This document shows, piece by piece, positions 18,428 through 27,953 of a stretch of DNA of 64,000 nucleotides. The stretch comes from Aureibacter tunicatorum (GTDB lineage: Bacteria > Bacteroidota > Bacteroidia > Cytophagales > Cyclobacteriaceae). How positions within the stretch are numbered: the stretch's first letter is position 1; each line of letters begins with the position of its first letter. The stretch spans positions 62,001 through 126,000 of the forward strand of contig NZ_AP025307.1 of NCBI RefSeq assembly GCF_036492635.1, given 5' to 3'. A program made the position numbers and the translations under genes. The notes beneath the pieces were generated by a model, which saw only the letters and a program-made list of their open reading frames with translations, made no database searches and was not told where the DNA came from.

Positions 18428-19090
18428 ATGAAAATCACGCTTAATGGCCAACCAGCTTTTGCCTACGTTGACATAGACATAGCGCCCGGAGAAACTCTTA
18501 TAGCTGAGTCAGACGCTATGGCTAGCATGTCCACTCGTATCGGGGTAGAGCCAAAGCTCAATGGAGGCTTTTTCAAAGGTATCGCTAGAAAATTCCTTGG
18601 AGGAGAAAGCCTTTTCGTCAATCATTTCAATAATGCGTCATCAGAACCTCAAAGATTAACAATCACACAAGGTGTTCCCGGCGACATGATCGTAAAAGAG
18701 TTGAATGACGAGAAAATATATCTTCAACCTGGCGCATACATATGCTCAACGCCAGATGTCAACATCGGCATTGAATACGCTGGTCTTAACTCCTTTATCG
18801 CCAAAGAAGGGCTCTTCAGATTAGTCGCTTCAGGAACCGGAACCATTGTATACGGAGCTTATGGAGGACTTATCGAAAAGCAAGTAACTGGCGAGTTCAT
18901 TGTAGACACGAGTCACTTGGTTTCTTACGAACCTCAACTAAAATTAAAAACACAATTATCCGGCAGTCTGATTTCAAGCCTTACCAGCGGAGAAGGTTTT
19001 GTGACGCGAATAGAAGGCACTGGTAAAATCGTAATTCAAACAAGAAGCTTAACAGGGTTGGCTTCATGGGTAAATCGCTTTTTTCATTAA
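18428..19090 (+). CDS. AIM24/TIGR00266-family protein, copy 1
   Basis: A 220-aa beta-rich protein of the AIM24 (PF01987) family. Diagnostic features are AESDAMASMS near the N-terminus, GGESLFVNHF, and a C-terminal LTSGEGFVTRIEGTGKIVIQTR block. Bacterial members are poorly characterised; the yeast namesake is a mitochondrial inner-membrane protein. It is the first of three tandem paralogues behind a membrane M48 peptidase, separated by 6 bp from it and 19 bp from copy 2. No signal peptide or membrane helix. Confidence 0.85.
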   Translation: MKITLNGQPAFAYVDIDIAPGETLIAESDAMASMSTRIGVEPKLNGGFFKGIARKFLGGESLFVNHFNNASSEPQRLTITQGVPGDMIVKELNDEKIYLQPGAYICSTPDVNIGIEYAGLNSFIAKEGLFRLVASGTGTIVYGAYGGLIEKQVTGEFIVDTSHLVSYEPQLKLKTQLSGSLISSLTSGEGFVTRIEGTGKIVIQTRSLTGLASWVNRFFH

Positions 19091-19109
19091 ATTTTAGACT
19101 TTTACTACA

Positions 19110-19790
19110 ATGAACATAGACATTGAAATGAGACCTGGAGCTTCTGTTGCGAATATATCAATGGAACCGGGAGATAAATTAACGGCTGAAGCTGGGGCGA
19201 TGATTGCCATGAGCGAAGGTATCTCAATGACTACCTCGACTTATCAAAAGAAAAAAGGCGGTATCTTAAGCGGTATAAAAAGAATGATTTCAGGAGAAAG
19301 CTTTTTCTTGAACCATTATGAGACTAGCTCGAATCAAGGCAATCTCTACTTGTCAGCGACATTTTCAGGTGACATGTTTACGCATAAGATTGAAGGAAAC
19401 GGGCTTACCATTCAAGGAACATCATATGTCGCATCTACCCCTGGAGTTCAAGTTGACCTTGACTGGCAAGGGTTGAGAGGAATCTTCTCGGGAGAAGGGA
19501 TGTTTTGGATCAAAACCAGCGGAGAGGGAGATATTATCATCAACTCTTACGGCGCTATATACAGTGTGGATATTGAAGACGAGTATATTGTGGACTCCGG
19601 ACATATAGTAGCATTTGAAAATTCGCTGAGCTATGAAGTAACCAAAGTAGGAAACAGCTGGCTAAGCTCTTTTCTTGGAGGCGAGGGCTTGGTTTGCAAA
19701 TTCAAAGGAAAAGGCAAACTTTGGTGCCAATCCCATAATCCTTCTTCATTAGGCAATGCCCTATCACCTATGTTAAAGCCTAGAAAATAA
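19110..19790 (+). CDS. AIM24/TIGR00266-family protein, copy 2
   Basis: A 226-aa paralogue with the family marks AEAGAMIAMS, SGESFFLNHY and FLGGEGLVCKFKGKGKLWCQS. It is closer in sequence to copy 3 than to copy 1 (shared SGEGMF and DSGHIVAFE-type segments). It ends 2 bp before copy 3. Three family members in a row suggest a hetero-oligomer of related subunits, an inference from tandem arrangement only. Confidence 0.85.
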   Translation: MNIDIEMRPGASVANISMEPGDKLTAEAGAMIAMSEGISMTTSTYQKKKGGILSGIKRMISGESFFLNHYETSSNQGNLYLSATFSGDMFTHKIEGNGLTIQGTSYVASTPGVQVDLDWQGLRGIFSGEGMFWIKTSGEGDIIINSYGAIYSVDIEDEYIVDSGHIVAFENSLSYEVTKVGNSWLSSFLGGEGLVCKFKGKGKLWCQSHNPSSLGNALSPMLKPRK

Positions 19791-19792
19791 TC

Positions 19793-20488
19793 ATGATGGA
19801 AACAGCTAATATAGAAATAAAACAAGGACTTGACTTTGACATTCAATGCAGGCCTGATTATTCATTTTTAACGGTAAAAATTCCTTCTCAACAAACGTTA
19901 AGAGTCGAAGCTTCCGCCATGGCTACCATGGACACCAATATCAACATGAAAACCAAGATGAAAGGCGGACTTGGAAGACTTCTAACGGGAGAATCCCTCT
20001 TTATCAATGAGTTCACCGCTCAAAATGGAAGCGGAGAGATTGGCATAGCTCCGGCATCGGCAGGCGATATGGAACATGTGTATCTGGATGGAGAGTCAAT
20101 ATATCTGCAAAACTCAGCTTTTGTAGCTTCCAGCATGGATGTGAAAACGGAAACGAAATTTCAAGGACTGAGCAAGACATTCTTTTCAGGTGAAGGCATG
20201 TTTTTGATAAAATGCTCAGGACAAGGCGATCTATGGTTCAATAGCTATGGCGGTATTATTCCTATCGATGTTAACGGAGGTTATGTAGTTGATACTGGAC
20301 ACATTGTTGGGTTTACTGAAGGTCTGGAATATGACATCACAAAAGTCGGCGGCTACAAATCGCTTTTCTTCTCGGGAGAAGGCTTTGTGTGTAGATTCAG
20401 AGGCCAAGGAAAAGTATGGATCCAAACTCGCAAGGTTATGCCTTTCGCTTATTGGTTGCATCCATTCAGACCCAAAAAAGGAAAGTAG
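19793..20488 (+). CDS. AIM24/TIGR00266-family protein, copy 3
   Basis: A 231-aa paralogue with VEASAMATMD, TGESLFINEF and FFSGEGFVCRFRGQGKVWIQTR blocks. Compared with the other two it has an N-terminal extension of ~20 residues. It is the last gene of the M48/AIM24 operon and is followed by the hairpin at 20497-20526. Confidence 0.85.
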   Translation: MMETANIEIKQGLDFDIQCRPDYSFLTVKIPSQQTLRVEASAMATMDTNINMKTKMKGGLGRLLTGESLFINEFTAQNGSGEIGIAPASAGDMEHVYLDGESIYLQNSAFVASSMDVKTETKFQGLSKTFFSGEGMFLIKCSGQGDLWFNSYGGIIPIDVNGGYVVDTGHIVGFTEGLEYDITKVGGYKSLFFSGEGFVCRFRGQGKVWIQTRKVMPFAYWLHPFRPKKGK

Positions 20489-20496
20489 TTAAAGCC

Positions 20497-20526
20497 AAAG
20501 AAGTGGTGATTATTCTCCACTTCTTT
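20497..20526. terminator. Bidirectional terminator between the AIM24 and DUF5995 genes
   Basis: AAAGAAGTGG and CCACTTCTTT form a perfect 10-bp stem with a 10-base loop. Genes converge on it from both sides, and the DUF5995 stop at 20525 overlaps the right arm. A short T run follows on the plus strand. Confidence 0.7.
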
Positions 20527-21268
20527 ATTTCGATATGGATTTAATAATCGTTGAAGGCTTATACCCACTCTCGAATTTCCATACCCAACGATATACAGAT
20601 TTAGTGTCTTTAAGCAGTTTTTCAGCAAAACTTTGCACCTTTTCTTGTCGCATTTGCAAATAATCATTTTGTCCCTCTTCGCTGCAAAAAGTTATGATCT
20701 TAGCCATATCCCAAGCCTTGTCTCTGGCTATATCCATGCTAAAACCGGCCAATTTTTCATCCCCTTTTCGGAATAGTTTGTCAACCAGCCAAATAATCAA
20801 AGATACTCTTGATAGACTCTCCTGAACGGAATCGATCATTGCTCCTAATATTTCGTTAATTTTGAAAAAATCGGACTGAAAAGACTTTATACTAGAGCTC
20901 CCTGCTGTATTGACTGATGCAATAGCCAAATCATAATTAATGTGCGCATTCATTCCTAGGATCAAGTGCATTAAAGCGGGTATCCTATTCACAGTTCCTG
21001 ATTCCAAAGCAATTTTCCAAGGCAATGACGGCTTCTCCCCTCTCTTGAATTGATGAAAAGCCTCAATATACATGTTTGCAAAACCATGCACCATCTTTTC
21101 CATTCTCTCATTGTCTTCAAACTCGCGATTTTGAACCGCCTTTCGCACATTCAATGTTACTTGTCTATACAAAGCAGGAAAATAGCCCAAAGGACTCTCT
21201 TCCTCTATGCACAAATCAATGATCGAAGTTAATTGATCAACTGTTTCATCTAAAATAGAGCTTGGCAT
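20525..21268 (-). CDS. DUF5995-family protein
   Basis: A 247-aa all-helical soluble protein. It shows the family blocks YFPALYRQVTLNVRKAV, ANMYIEAFHQF and the conserved LGMNAHINYDLAIA segment, whose His/Asn pattern suggests a buried polar or metal site. Function unknown. It lies 24 bp downstream of the OmpA-like gene on the same strand and may be the last gene of that operon. Confidence 0.75.
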   Translation of the reverse strand: MPSSILDETVDQLTSIIDLCIEEESPLGYFPALYRQVTLNVRKAVQNREFEDNERMEKMVHGFANMYIEAFHQFKRGEKPSLPWKIALESGTVNRIPALMHLILGMNAHINYDLAIASVNTAGSSSIKSFQSDFFKINEILGAMIDSVQESLSRVSLIIWLVDKLFRKGDEKLAGFSMDIARDKAWDMAKIITFCSEEGQNDYLQMRQEKVQSFAEKLLKDTKSVYRWVWKFESGYKPSTIIKSISK

Positions 21269-21292
21269 GTTTGGAAATAGTTTTAATGATTT

Positions 21293-22510
21293 CTATTCAA
21301 ATGATATCACTACTTTTCTAGCATTATCCTCATTCAACACACCTTTTCCTTCAACTTCAAGAATTTCAAACGACTGCTTTTCCAAGTATTTGGCAACGCT
21401 TTTCGCCCTTTTCTTGGACAATCGCGCATTATACTTATCGCTACCAACAGGATCTGCGAATCCATAAATTCGAACCTTTTTAGGCAATACTTCCACATAA
21501 GTCGAAATAAAATTCTTGATTTTCTCAACCTGGGCATTTTCCACACTAGAAGCATTCATATCAAAGTAAACAACAAATTCCTTCGGAGCAACGACTTTAA
21601 CCTCCTCTTCCTCATCGATTATCGTGTTCTCAACTAAAGTGTCTTTTTCGACAATTCGAGCCGTTCTATATATATCAGCTAATTCTCCATTTCTATTGCT
21701 TGAAAAGAAAATCCCATGATCATTCTCAAAATAATAAGCGTCAAAAAAAACGGAATTTATCGGTTCAGGAAGCATCGTTGCTGTTCCCCAATTGCCATCT
21801 TCATCAAGCTCTGTAACATATATATCAGCGCTGCCTAAGCCTTCTCTATCCGATGAGAAAAACAAGCTCTTGCCATCCCTGCTTAAAAACGGGGAAAATT
21901 CATTAGCCTTCGAATTGATTTCATCCGACATTTTTTCCAGCGATGACCAAGCCAAATAACGATTTTCTCTATAGCTTATATACAAGTCCTCATGACCAGC
22001 GCCTTCCAAGTCGGCAGTCATAATCAGAGTATTGCCATCAAGCGAAACATAGTAATCTGAATATCCTAATTTGCCTTTAATTCCAAAGGCTTTCTTAAAC
22101 TCAACAATATCCTCTTCAAACAACCATCGGTACTCATCCTTGTCATAGCTAGCCCTGACAATTCCCTTGTCTATGCCCATTTTATTGGCTCCAGCATATT
22201 GATTCACCAAATACAACTTGCCATCCCTGCTTGCACCTACGATGGAATTATTGTAGTCATTGTTCAAATTATCAGCCTTGAATGGGTCTGTCCATTTTCC
22301 ATTCTTCACCTCCGTATACCATATATTTTGTTGAGTGGACTGGTTGCACAGATTTCTTAAGAAATAAAGTACTTTCCCGTCATCAGAAAGTATAGGACGG
22401 ATTTCCTCGCATTCCGAAGCTGTTTCAACAACCTGCTCTACTTGATGATATTGAGCTTTCAAGCCTAGGCTTGACAATAATATAGAAGTCAATAATATCC
22501 ACTTTTTCAT
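21293..22510 (-). CDS. OmpA-family protein with PD40 repeats (T9SS partner)
   Basis: The start is placed at 22510, where ATG overlaps the PorP/SprF stop (TAATG) and gives a clean signal peptide MKKWILLTSILLSSLGLKAQ. An N-terminal PD40/WD40-like propeller follows, with blocks such as FSPFLSRDGKSLFFSSDREG, then a C-terminal OmpA peptidoglycan-binding domain with VYFDMNASSVE and RIYGFADPVGSDKYNARLS. Such proteins anchor PorP/SprF-type outer-membrane proteins to peptidoglycan in type IX secretion or gliding modules. It forms an operon with the two upstream genes. Confidence 0.88.
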   Translation of the reverse strand: MKKWILLTSILLSSLGLKAQYHQVEQVVETASECEEIRPILSDDGKVLYFLRNLCNQSTQQNIWYTEVKNGKWTDPFKADNLNNDYNNSIVGASRDGKLYLVNQYAGANKMGIDKGIVRASYDKDEYRWLFEEDIVEFKKAFGIKGKLGYSDYYVSLDGNTLIMTADLEGAGHEDLYISYRENRYLAWSSLEKMSDEINSKANEFSPFLSRDGKSLFFSSDREGLGSADIYVTELDEDGNWGTATMLPEPINSVFFDAYYFENDHGIFFSSNRNGELADIYRTARIVEKDTLVENTIIDEEEEVKVVAPKEFVVYFDMNASSVENAQVEKIKNFISTYVEVLPKKVRIYGFADPVGSDKYNARLSKKRAKSVAKYLEKQSFEILEVEGKGVLNEDNARKVVISFE

Positions 22511-23514
22511 TACCATACGCTTTTTAATGCTTCCTGACTATTACCCAATCTGTATTTTATGCCTATCAAATGCCCCTTTAAAGAATTTTTCGTTTGCATA
22601 GGCATGACAAAAACATAATTCGCTTCCAAAGATTTCCCAAAACGATATGACACATCAAATGATGAATAAGCCCTAAAGTCAAATTGACCGCCAAATGACA
22701 ATTGATTGTCGAATCTGAAATGCGAATTCAGCACCGGCTCGATATATTCATTTTGAACTCCTAAAAAGAATGAATTGTCCCAATCAAGCCTTCTTGATAG
22801 CCTTATGCTTTTACCAGCTCCGAAGGTAAAACTATTTTGAGGCTCAACACTGCCAAAAGAATTTTCAGATCTATAAATAGATTGATCAGTGGAAAAGCTC
22901 AAAAAGAAATCTTTGCCATGCCATACAATTCCACCACTTAAATACATATCAGACCCCACAGGCTCGTTACTAACCACATCTTCATATACACGATCATTTT
23001 CATCCCTCACCCACCAAGAAGAATTCGTGAAATTATTTCTCATGAATTTTAAGCCCAAACCAGCTGAAAGCTTCGATTTCAAACTAACCGGCATATGATA
23101 TGCATAGGCCAACTGTCCTTGAGTTTGATTCATATCAAAGTAATTATCGCTGATAACAGCCAATGAAAATCCGTGATAACGACTTCCATTTTTATACACT
23201 TGGCTTTTTTGCTCTTCGATAACTTTACCTGTACTGCTTCCTCTACGAGTGTTCATGATCGGTTCATCCAAATTTTCCTTAAATGGAATGCGAAAGTCGA
23301 CATTGACAAAATAAGTTTGGAAGGTTTCGTTTTCCGTAGGTGTCATCTTAATCCCTGCATGCCCTGAAAGAGCGTCGTCAATCGCAGAGTAACCGGGATT
23401 GATCAATTGCGGATTTTGATATTTTAAGAAAAAAGGCGTCTGACTCTGCGCTTGCGCGAACTTCCATGACATTGCCATCAAAATGATTACTGATAATATG
23501 TAGAATTTCTTCAT
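22510..23514 (-). CDS. PorP/SprF-family type IX secretion outer-membrane protein
   Basis: A 334-aa outer-membrane protein with a signal peptide ending at AQAQS and a PorP/SprF-like barrel. The marks are an N-terminal YQNPQLINPGYSA segment, glycine- and aromatic-rich strands, and a C-terminal GIKYRLG strand. Family members act as attachment or export partners for a neighbouring CHU_C-domain cargo. It sits between that cargo gene (4-bp gap) and the OmpA-like gene (overlapping), the usual order. Confidence 0.9.
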   Translation of the reverse strand: MKKFYILSVIILMAMSWKFAQAQSQTPFFLKYQNPQLINPGYSAIDDALSGHAGIKMTPTENETFQTYFVNVDFRIPFKENLDEPIMNTRRGSSTGKVIEEQKSQVYKNGSRYHGFSLAVISDNYFDMNQTQGQLAYAYHMPVSLKSKLSAGLGLKFMRNNFTNSSWWVRDENDRVYEDVVSNEPVGSDMYLSGGIVWHGKDFFLSFSTDQSIYRSENSFGSVEPQNSFTFGAGKSIRLSRRLDWDNSFFLGVQNEYIEPVLNSHFRFDNQLSFGGQFDFRAYSSFDVSYRFGKSLEANYVFVMPMQTKNSLKGHLIGIKYRLGNSQEALKSVW

Positions 23515-23518
23515 TCTT

Positions 23519-24778
23519 TTATTTTTTCACCAACACAGAACCTTCTAGCACTGTCCCATTTCCTAAATCAATTTTATATACATGCACGCCTTCTGACACC
23601 AAGCCCGTATTTTGGCCTTTGCCATTCCAGCGATTTTCGATGTTGTAGTATTTAGTGTGAAACACCAATTTCCCATGACGAGTATACACACTCACTTCAT
23701 TGTTTTCATAAGCATCAAGATTATGTATTTCCCAATCATCGTTTACTCCATCGTCGTTGGGAGTGAACATAGTGGGAATATCCGGATCGATTTCAATAGG
23801 CAGAATACTAATCACAATACTATCTTGGGCATTCTCAAACCCTCCATCCGAAGCCAGCAATTTCAATACCGCTTGTCCCGATTTTCCATGCTTATTTTCC
23901 AACCATATAACATAACCATCTTCCTGCTTCTCCAACTCAATTGACTCAGGATAAATAATTTCATTCTCATCAATAAAGTCAAAAACCAACGAGACCTCGT
24001 CATCCTTGTCAGGATCTATCACCGAAAACTTTATTTCATCCAAATTCTCATTGGCATAAATCTCAATATCTCCATCATGCTTGATCTGTGGTGGATCATT
24101 GACAGGAATAACATTGATAAAAAACTTATCCGTAGCGCTGAAATCAATTCCTCCATGGTCAGTGCCTCCATTGTCTTTCAAGTAAACCATTATTTCCGAT
24201 ATCCCATTTTGATTCGGAGCAAGCTCAAATCTTAACTGCCTGGTTTCTGCGTCAATAAAAGGCTCTTGAGCAAACATCTCCAAGTTGGTAGCGGAAAGAA
24301 TAAATTCCATTTTTTGAAGCCCTTGGTCTCCGTCAAAGAGATCCATCACAAAATTTTCATAAACAACGCTACCGTCATCCTCGAGCTGTTCCAATATCTT
24401 TTTGGAAATAGTAAAACTTGGAGCTGAATTCACTTCCACAACTCGAATTCTGAGACTACTTTCAAAATCTCCAATGGAAGAACTAGCAAATACAGTAACT
24501 TCATGAATGCCATTATCCTCCTCCCCTGGACTCCAATTTATCACAGGGCTTGTCATGCTTTGCAATACTATGCCTTTTTCCAAAGACTGCATATCCAATC
24601 GAAACAGCCACTGTTCCCCATTTGGAGGGCTATTCAATAATTCAAACTCATACTCAAATTTACGTCCCTCAAAAGCTTCTTGCTCTGGAACCTCTCCAAA
24701 CGGACTCGATTGTCCCCACCCAGCCAAAGCTTGAATAGTTATGATTGCCGTAAACAACCAATGCATTTTATTATTCAT
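23519..24778 (-). CDS. Secreted protein with type B T9SS sorting domain (CHU_C)
   Basis: The start at 24778 gives a signal peptide ending at AGWGQ; the frame extends 7 codons further. Ig/cadherin-like beta-sandwich repeats follow (segments such as VNSAPSFTIS and VNDPPQIKHD mark repeat borders). The C-terminus is a gliding-motility-associated domain of ~85 residues, beginning PTMFTPNDDGVNDDWEI and ending GSVLVKK. It is predicted to be exported through T9SS and held at the surface by the PorP/SprF protein encoded next to it. Confidence 0.9.
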   Translation of the reverse strand: MNNKMHWLFTAIITIQALAGWGQSSPFGEVPEQEAFEGRKFEYEFELLNSPPNGEQWLFRLDMQSLEKGIVLQSMTSPVINWSPGEEDNGIHEVTVFASSSIGDFESSLRIRVVEVNSAPSFTISKKILEQLEDDGSVVYENFVMDLFDGDQGLQKMEFILSATNLEMFAQEPFIDAETRQLRFELAPNQNGISEIMVYLKDNGGTDHGGIDFSATDKFFINVIPVNDPPQIKHDGDIEIYANENLDEIKFSVIDPDKDDEVSLVFDFIDENEIIYPESIELEKQEDGYVIWLENKHGKSGQAVLKLLASDGGFENAQDSIVISILPIEIDPDIPTMFTPNDDGVNDDWEIHNLDAYENNEVSVYTRHGKLVFHTKYYNIENRWNGKGQNTGLVSEGVHVYKIDLGNGTVLEGSVLVKK

Positions 24779-25025
24779 CTTCTTAATTAAAACATCCAAT
24801 ACAACATGCTAATATAAATTACTGATTTTTGTTAAAAAAATTAAAATAAAATGACATTAATCAGATATATTTTATTTTAAGCGATTTATTTTATCATATC
24901 TATTAAGTTCATCAGCTGATATATAAGTTCGAAATCGTTTTTTTAAAACTTAGAATAATCAAATCAATTATCACAAACTTTAAGTGGCTTCTCTTGTTCA
25001 TCTTATGATTAATAATGAGTCTGCC

Positions 25026-26336
25026 ATGAATTCCATATTCAAAAATTTTCTTTTTGTAGCATTGCTATTTTGCTTCTGCCATTACGCATCAGCGCAGGAA
25101 CATGTGCCTTTGCACCAAACGAAAAAACAACGCAGCGGAGTAAAAGACTTAGTCATCCATACAGAGGGGAGCCAAAAAATCGACACAACATTAGTCAAAG
25201 ACGTGTTCAAAAAAGACATCCCGAAAGTATTTAACGCGCCGGGCATACCTCGTTTCACAATTATTGGAAAAGAAGGGAAATACTATCTAGGCTTGGGTGG
25301 ATATGTCAAAGCCAGCCTGGCTTACGACTTTGACGGAGCAATAAACAACCCTGTTGACTTTATAGTCAGCGATATCACAGTGCCGGAAATCAGTGGCCAA
25401 AAACAAATACTCCAACTATCTGCCATTACCAGCAACTTCTTCTTGAATTTTGTTCGATATCACGGCAAGCACAAATACAGCGCTTATCTCAACGGAAATT
25501 TCACTGGCCCAAATAATTCATTTCAAATCCAATACGCTTATGTAACATTCAATAATTGGTCTATTGGATTCAATGCGACACTGTTTTCCGATGTTGGAGC
25601 TTCCGTGCCAACAGTAGATTTTGAAGGTCCTAATGGATTCACTTTCATCAGAAACACAACCCTCTCTTATGCCAAATCATTCAATAGCAAATGGGCAATG
25701 GGAATATCACTAGAAGCTCCATTTTCCAGCGCAACCTATTCCGAACATACTAAAAGCTCTTATCAAAACGTACCCGAAGTGCCTGGCTACGTCCAATACT
25801 CTTGGGACAATAAACATTCTTGGATAAGAATCACGGGATTATTTAAAGCTATCGGATATCGTGACCTAGTTGAAGAGACTGAACGACACAAGATCGGGTG
25901 GGGAATTAAGGCTAGCGGCAAAGCAAATTTAACCAAAGACAAATTAACACTCTATTATCAGCTGGTTAGAGGAGAAGGCATCTCAACATACATTCAAGAT
26001 CTGTATGAATTAGGAATTGACTATGTTCCGAACGGAAACGATCCTGGCAAATTGGAAACGGTAAAAACATGGGCAGGATATGCCGGAATAGAATATCACA
26101 TAACGTCAAAATTATTTACTTCATGCACTTACAGCCATGCAAGGGTTTTTCTTCCCAAAGGCTATTCCGATGATTTACAATATGGATACGGTCAATATTT
26201 CGTAGCCAATATATTTATGAATATACGTCCAACCGTCCAAGTCGCATTAGAATATGTTTATGGCAAAAGAACTGATCAAGACCAAGCTTCCAATCATGCC
26301 AATCGAGTGCAAACGATGATACAATTCAACTTCTAG
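25026..26336 (+). CDS. DcaP-like outer-membrane porin
   Basis: I choose the ATG at 25026 because it begins MNSIFKNFLFVALLFCFCHY...ASAQ, a signal peptide; the frame extends 14 codons upstream. The mature protein has an N-terminal linker, then strands typical of DcaP/porin-like proteins (YYLGLGGYVKASLAYDF; SIGFNATLFSDVGASVPTVD) and ends with a barrel strand closing in F. It precedes glutamate decarboxylase by 45 bp, and the pairing suggests import of glutamate or export of GABA, an inference from context. Confidence 0.75.
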   Translation: MNSIFKNFLFVALLFCFCHYASAQEHVPLHQTKKQRSGVKDLVIHTEGSQKIDTTLVKDVFKKDIPKVFNAPGIPRFTIIGKEGKYYLGLGGYVKASLAYDFDGAINNPVDFIVSDITVPEISGQKQILQLSAITSNFFLNFVRYHGKHKYSAYLNGNFTGPNNSFQIQYAYVTFNNWSIGFNATLFSDVGASVPTVDFEGPNGFTFIRNTTLSYAKSFNSKWAMGISLEAPFSSATYSEHTKSSYQNVPEVPGYVQYSWDNKHSWIRITGLFKAIGYRDLVEETERHKIGWGIKASGKANLTKDKLTLYYQLVRGEGISTYIQDLYELGIDYVPNGNDPGKLETVKTWAGYAGIEYHITSKLFTSCTYSHARVFLPKGYSDDLQYGYGQYFVANIFMNIRPTVQVALEYVYGKRTDQDQASNHANRVQTMIQFNF

Positions 26337-26381
26337 CCTATTGCATACACTTATTTACTAAACTATTCGAAATTTATTAAT

Positions 26382-27773
26382 ATGACTCACAAAAAAGTTT
26401 CTCTAACCAACTTAGATTATGATGAGCAATTCATTACTCCTGCTTATGGCCAAAGAGCGATGGATTCAGATATTCCAAAATACGAGTTGCCTGCCCAAAG
26501 CCTGCCTCCAAGAACTGCTTATGACCTGATCAAAGATGAATTAATGTTGGATGGCAATTCGAGGATGAATTTGGCGACATTTGTATCTACTTGGATGGAG
26601 CCGGAAGCAGTGCAGCTAATGTCGGAAACATTCGACAAAAACATGATCGACAAAGATGAATATCCTCAAACAGCCGAACTGGAGAAAAGGTGCGTCAATA
26701 TACTTGCTAGACTTTGGAACTCTCCTGCTCACGAAGAAGCCACAGGCTGTTCAACAATAGGCTCTAGTGAAGCATGCATGCTGGGAGGAATGGCCATGAA
26801 ATGGAAGTGGAGAGAAAGAATGGCTGCCAAAGGCAAAGCCACTGACAAACCCAATATAGTAATGGGTGTTAATGTGCAGATTTGCTGGGAGAAATTTGCA
26901 AGGTATTGGGATGTTGAGGCTCGTCTCATCCCCATGGAAAAAGATAGCTACAAGATTACCGCAGAGGAAGTATTGAAATATGTCGATGAAAATACTATTG
27001 GAGTAGTAGCCATCATGGGCACTACATTTACAGGTGAATATGAGAATGTTAAAGAAATCAACGACGCTCTCGAAGATCTCAATACGAAAACAGGATGGGA
27101 TATCCCTATTCATGTGGATGGCGCTTCTGGAGCATTCATTGCTCCTTTCATTCAACCCGAAATCGAATGGGACTTTAGACTCAAATGGGTAAAATCCATC
27201 AATACGTCCGGTCATAAATATGGATTGGTTTACCCTGGTGTAGGTTGGATCATATGGAGAGACAGCAATGAGCTTCCTGATGACTTGGTTTTCAATGTTA
27301 ATTATTTAGGAGGACAAATGCCTACTTTCGCTATCAACTTTTCCAGACCGGGAAGCCAAATCATCGCACAATACTATAATTTCATTAGGCTTGGGCATGA
27401 AGGCTATCGAAGCATACAGCAAAACAGCAGCGATATAGCTCAGTACCTTGCCAAAAAAATCGCCGATTTGGGTCCTTTCCAGCTGATAAGCGATGGAAGC
27501 GATATTCCTGTTTTCACATTTGCCCTCAAAAAGATTGAAAACTATTCTCTATTTGATTTTACAGCAAAACTCAGAGAAAGAGGGTGGCTGATTCCTGCTT
27601 ATTCCATGCCTGAAAATATCGAAGACTTAGTCATCGCCAGAATCGTCGTAAAGGAAGGTTTCAGCAAAGATACTGCTAACTTGCTTCTAGAAGATATTAA
27701 AAGAGCAGTCAAGCATTTTGAAAGTAAAAAATCTATGAAGCCGACATTAAAAGGAGGCTCCTTTCATCATTAA
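26382..27773 (+). CDS. gadB: Glutamate decarboxylase
   Basis: A 463-aa PLP-dependent enzyme that converts glutamate to GABA while consuming a proton in the cytoplasm. The active-site Lys is K279 in SGHKYGLVYPGVGW; the upstream cofactor blocks TGCSTIGSSEA and HVDGASGAF are intact, and length matches the family. No GABA antiporter (GadC) is nearby; the preceding porin gene is the only candidate transport partner. The hairpin at 27786-27816 probably ends the transcript. Confidence 0.95.
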   Translation: MTHKKVSLTNLDYDEQFITPAYGQRAMDSDIPKYELPAQSLPPRTAYDLIKDELMLDGNSRMNLATFVSTWMEPEAVQLMSETFDKNMIDKDEYPQTAELEKRCVNILARLWNSPAHEEATGCSTIGSSEACMLGGMAMKWKWRERMAAKGKATDKPNIVMGVNVQICWEKFARYWDVEARLIPMEKDSYKITAEEVLKYVDENTIGVVAIMGTTFTGEYENVKEINDALEDLNTKTGWDIPIHVDGASGAFIAPFIQPEIEWDFRLKWVKSINTSGHKYGLVYPGVGWIIWRDSNELPDDLVFNVNYLGGQMPTFAINFSRPGSQIIAQYYNFIRLGHEGYRSIQQNSSDIAQYLAKKIADLGPFQLISDGSDIPVFTFALKKIENYSLFDFTAKLRERGWLIPAYSMPENIEDLVIARIVVKEGFSKDTANLLLEDIKRAVKHFESKKSMKPTLKGGSFHH

Positions 27774-27785
27774 TCAATTTACCTT

Positions 27786-27816
27786 GTCATTCGCTATTCT
27801 AATTATAGTGAATGAC
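27786..27816 (+). terminator. Hairpin after gadB
   Basis: GTCATTCGCTAT and ATAGTGAATGAC pair in 11 of 12 positions around a 7-base loop, 12 bp after the gadB stop. There is no strong T run, so it could also be an mRNA-stabilising structure. Confidence 0.5.
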
Positions 27817-27953
27817 TCCCCTACTCTTTCATCATTTCTCAACAAGCCGACACACTCGTCTCAATATAAAAGAAAAGATCAATTTTAACATAATAAAGCA
27901 ACAAGCTTATCATTGATTAGTTATTTTTTTATTGAATCATTTACAGTCGCATA

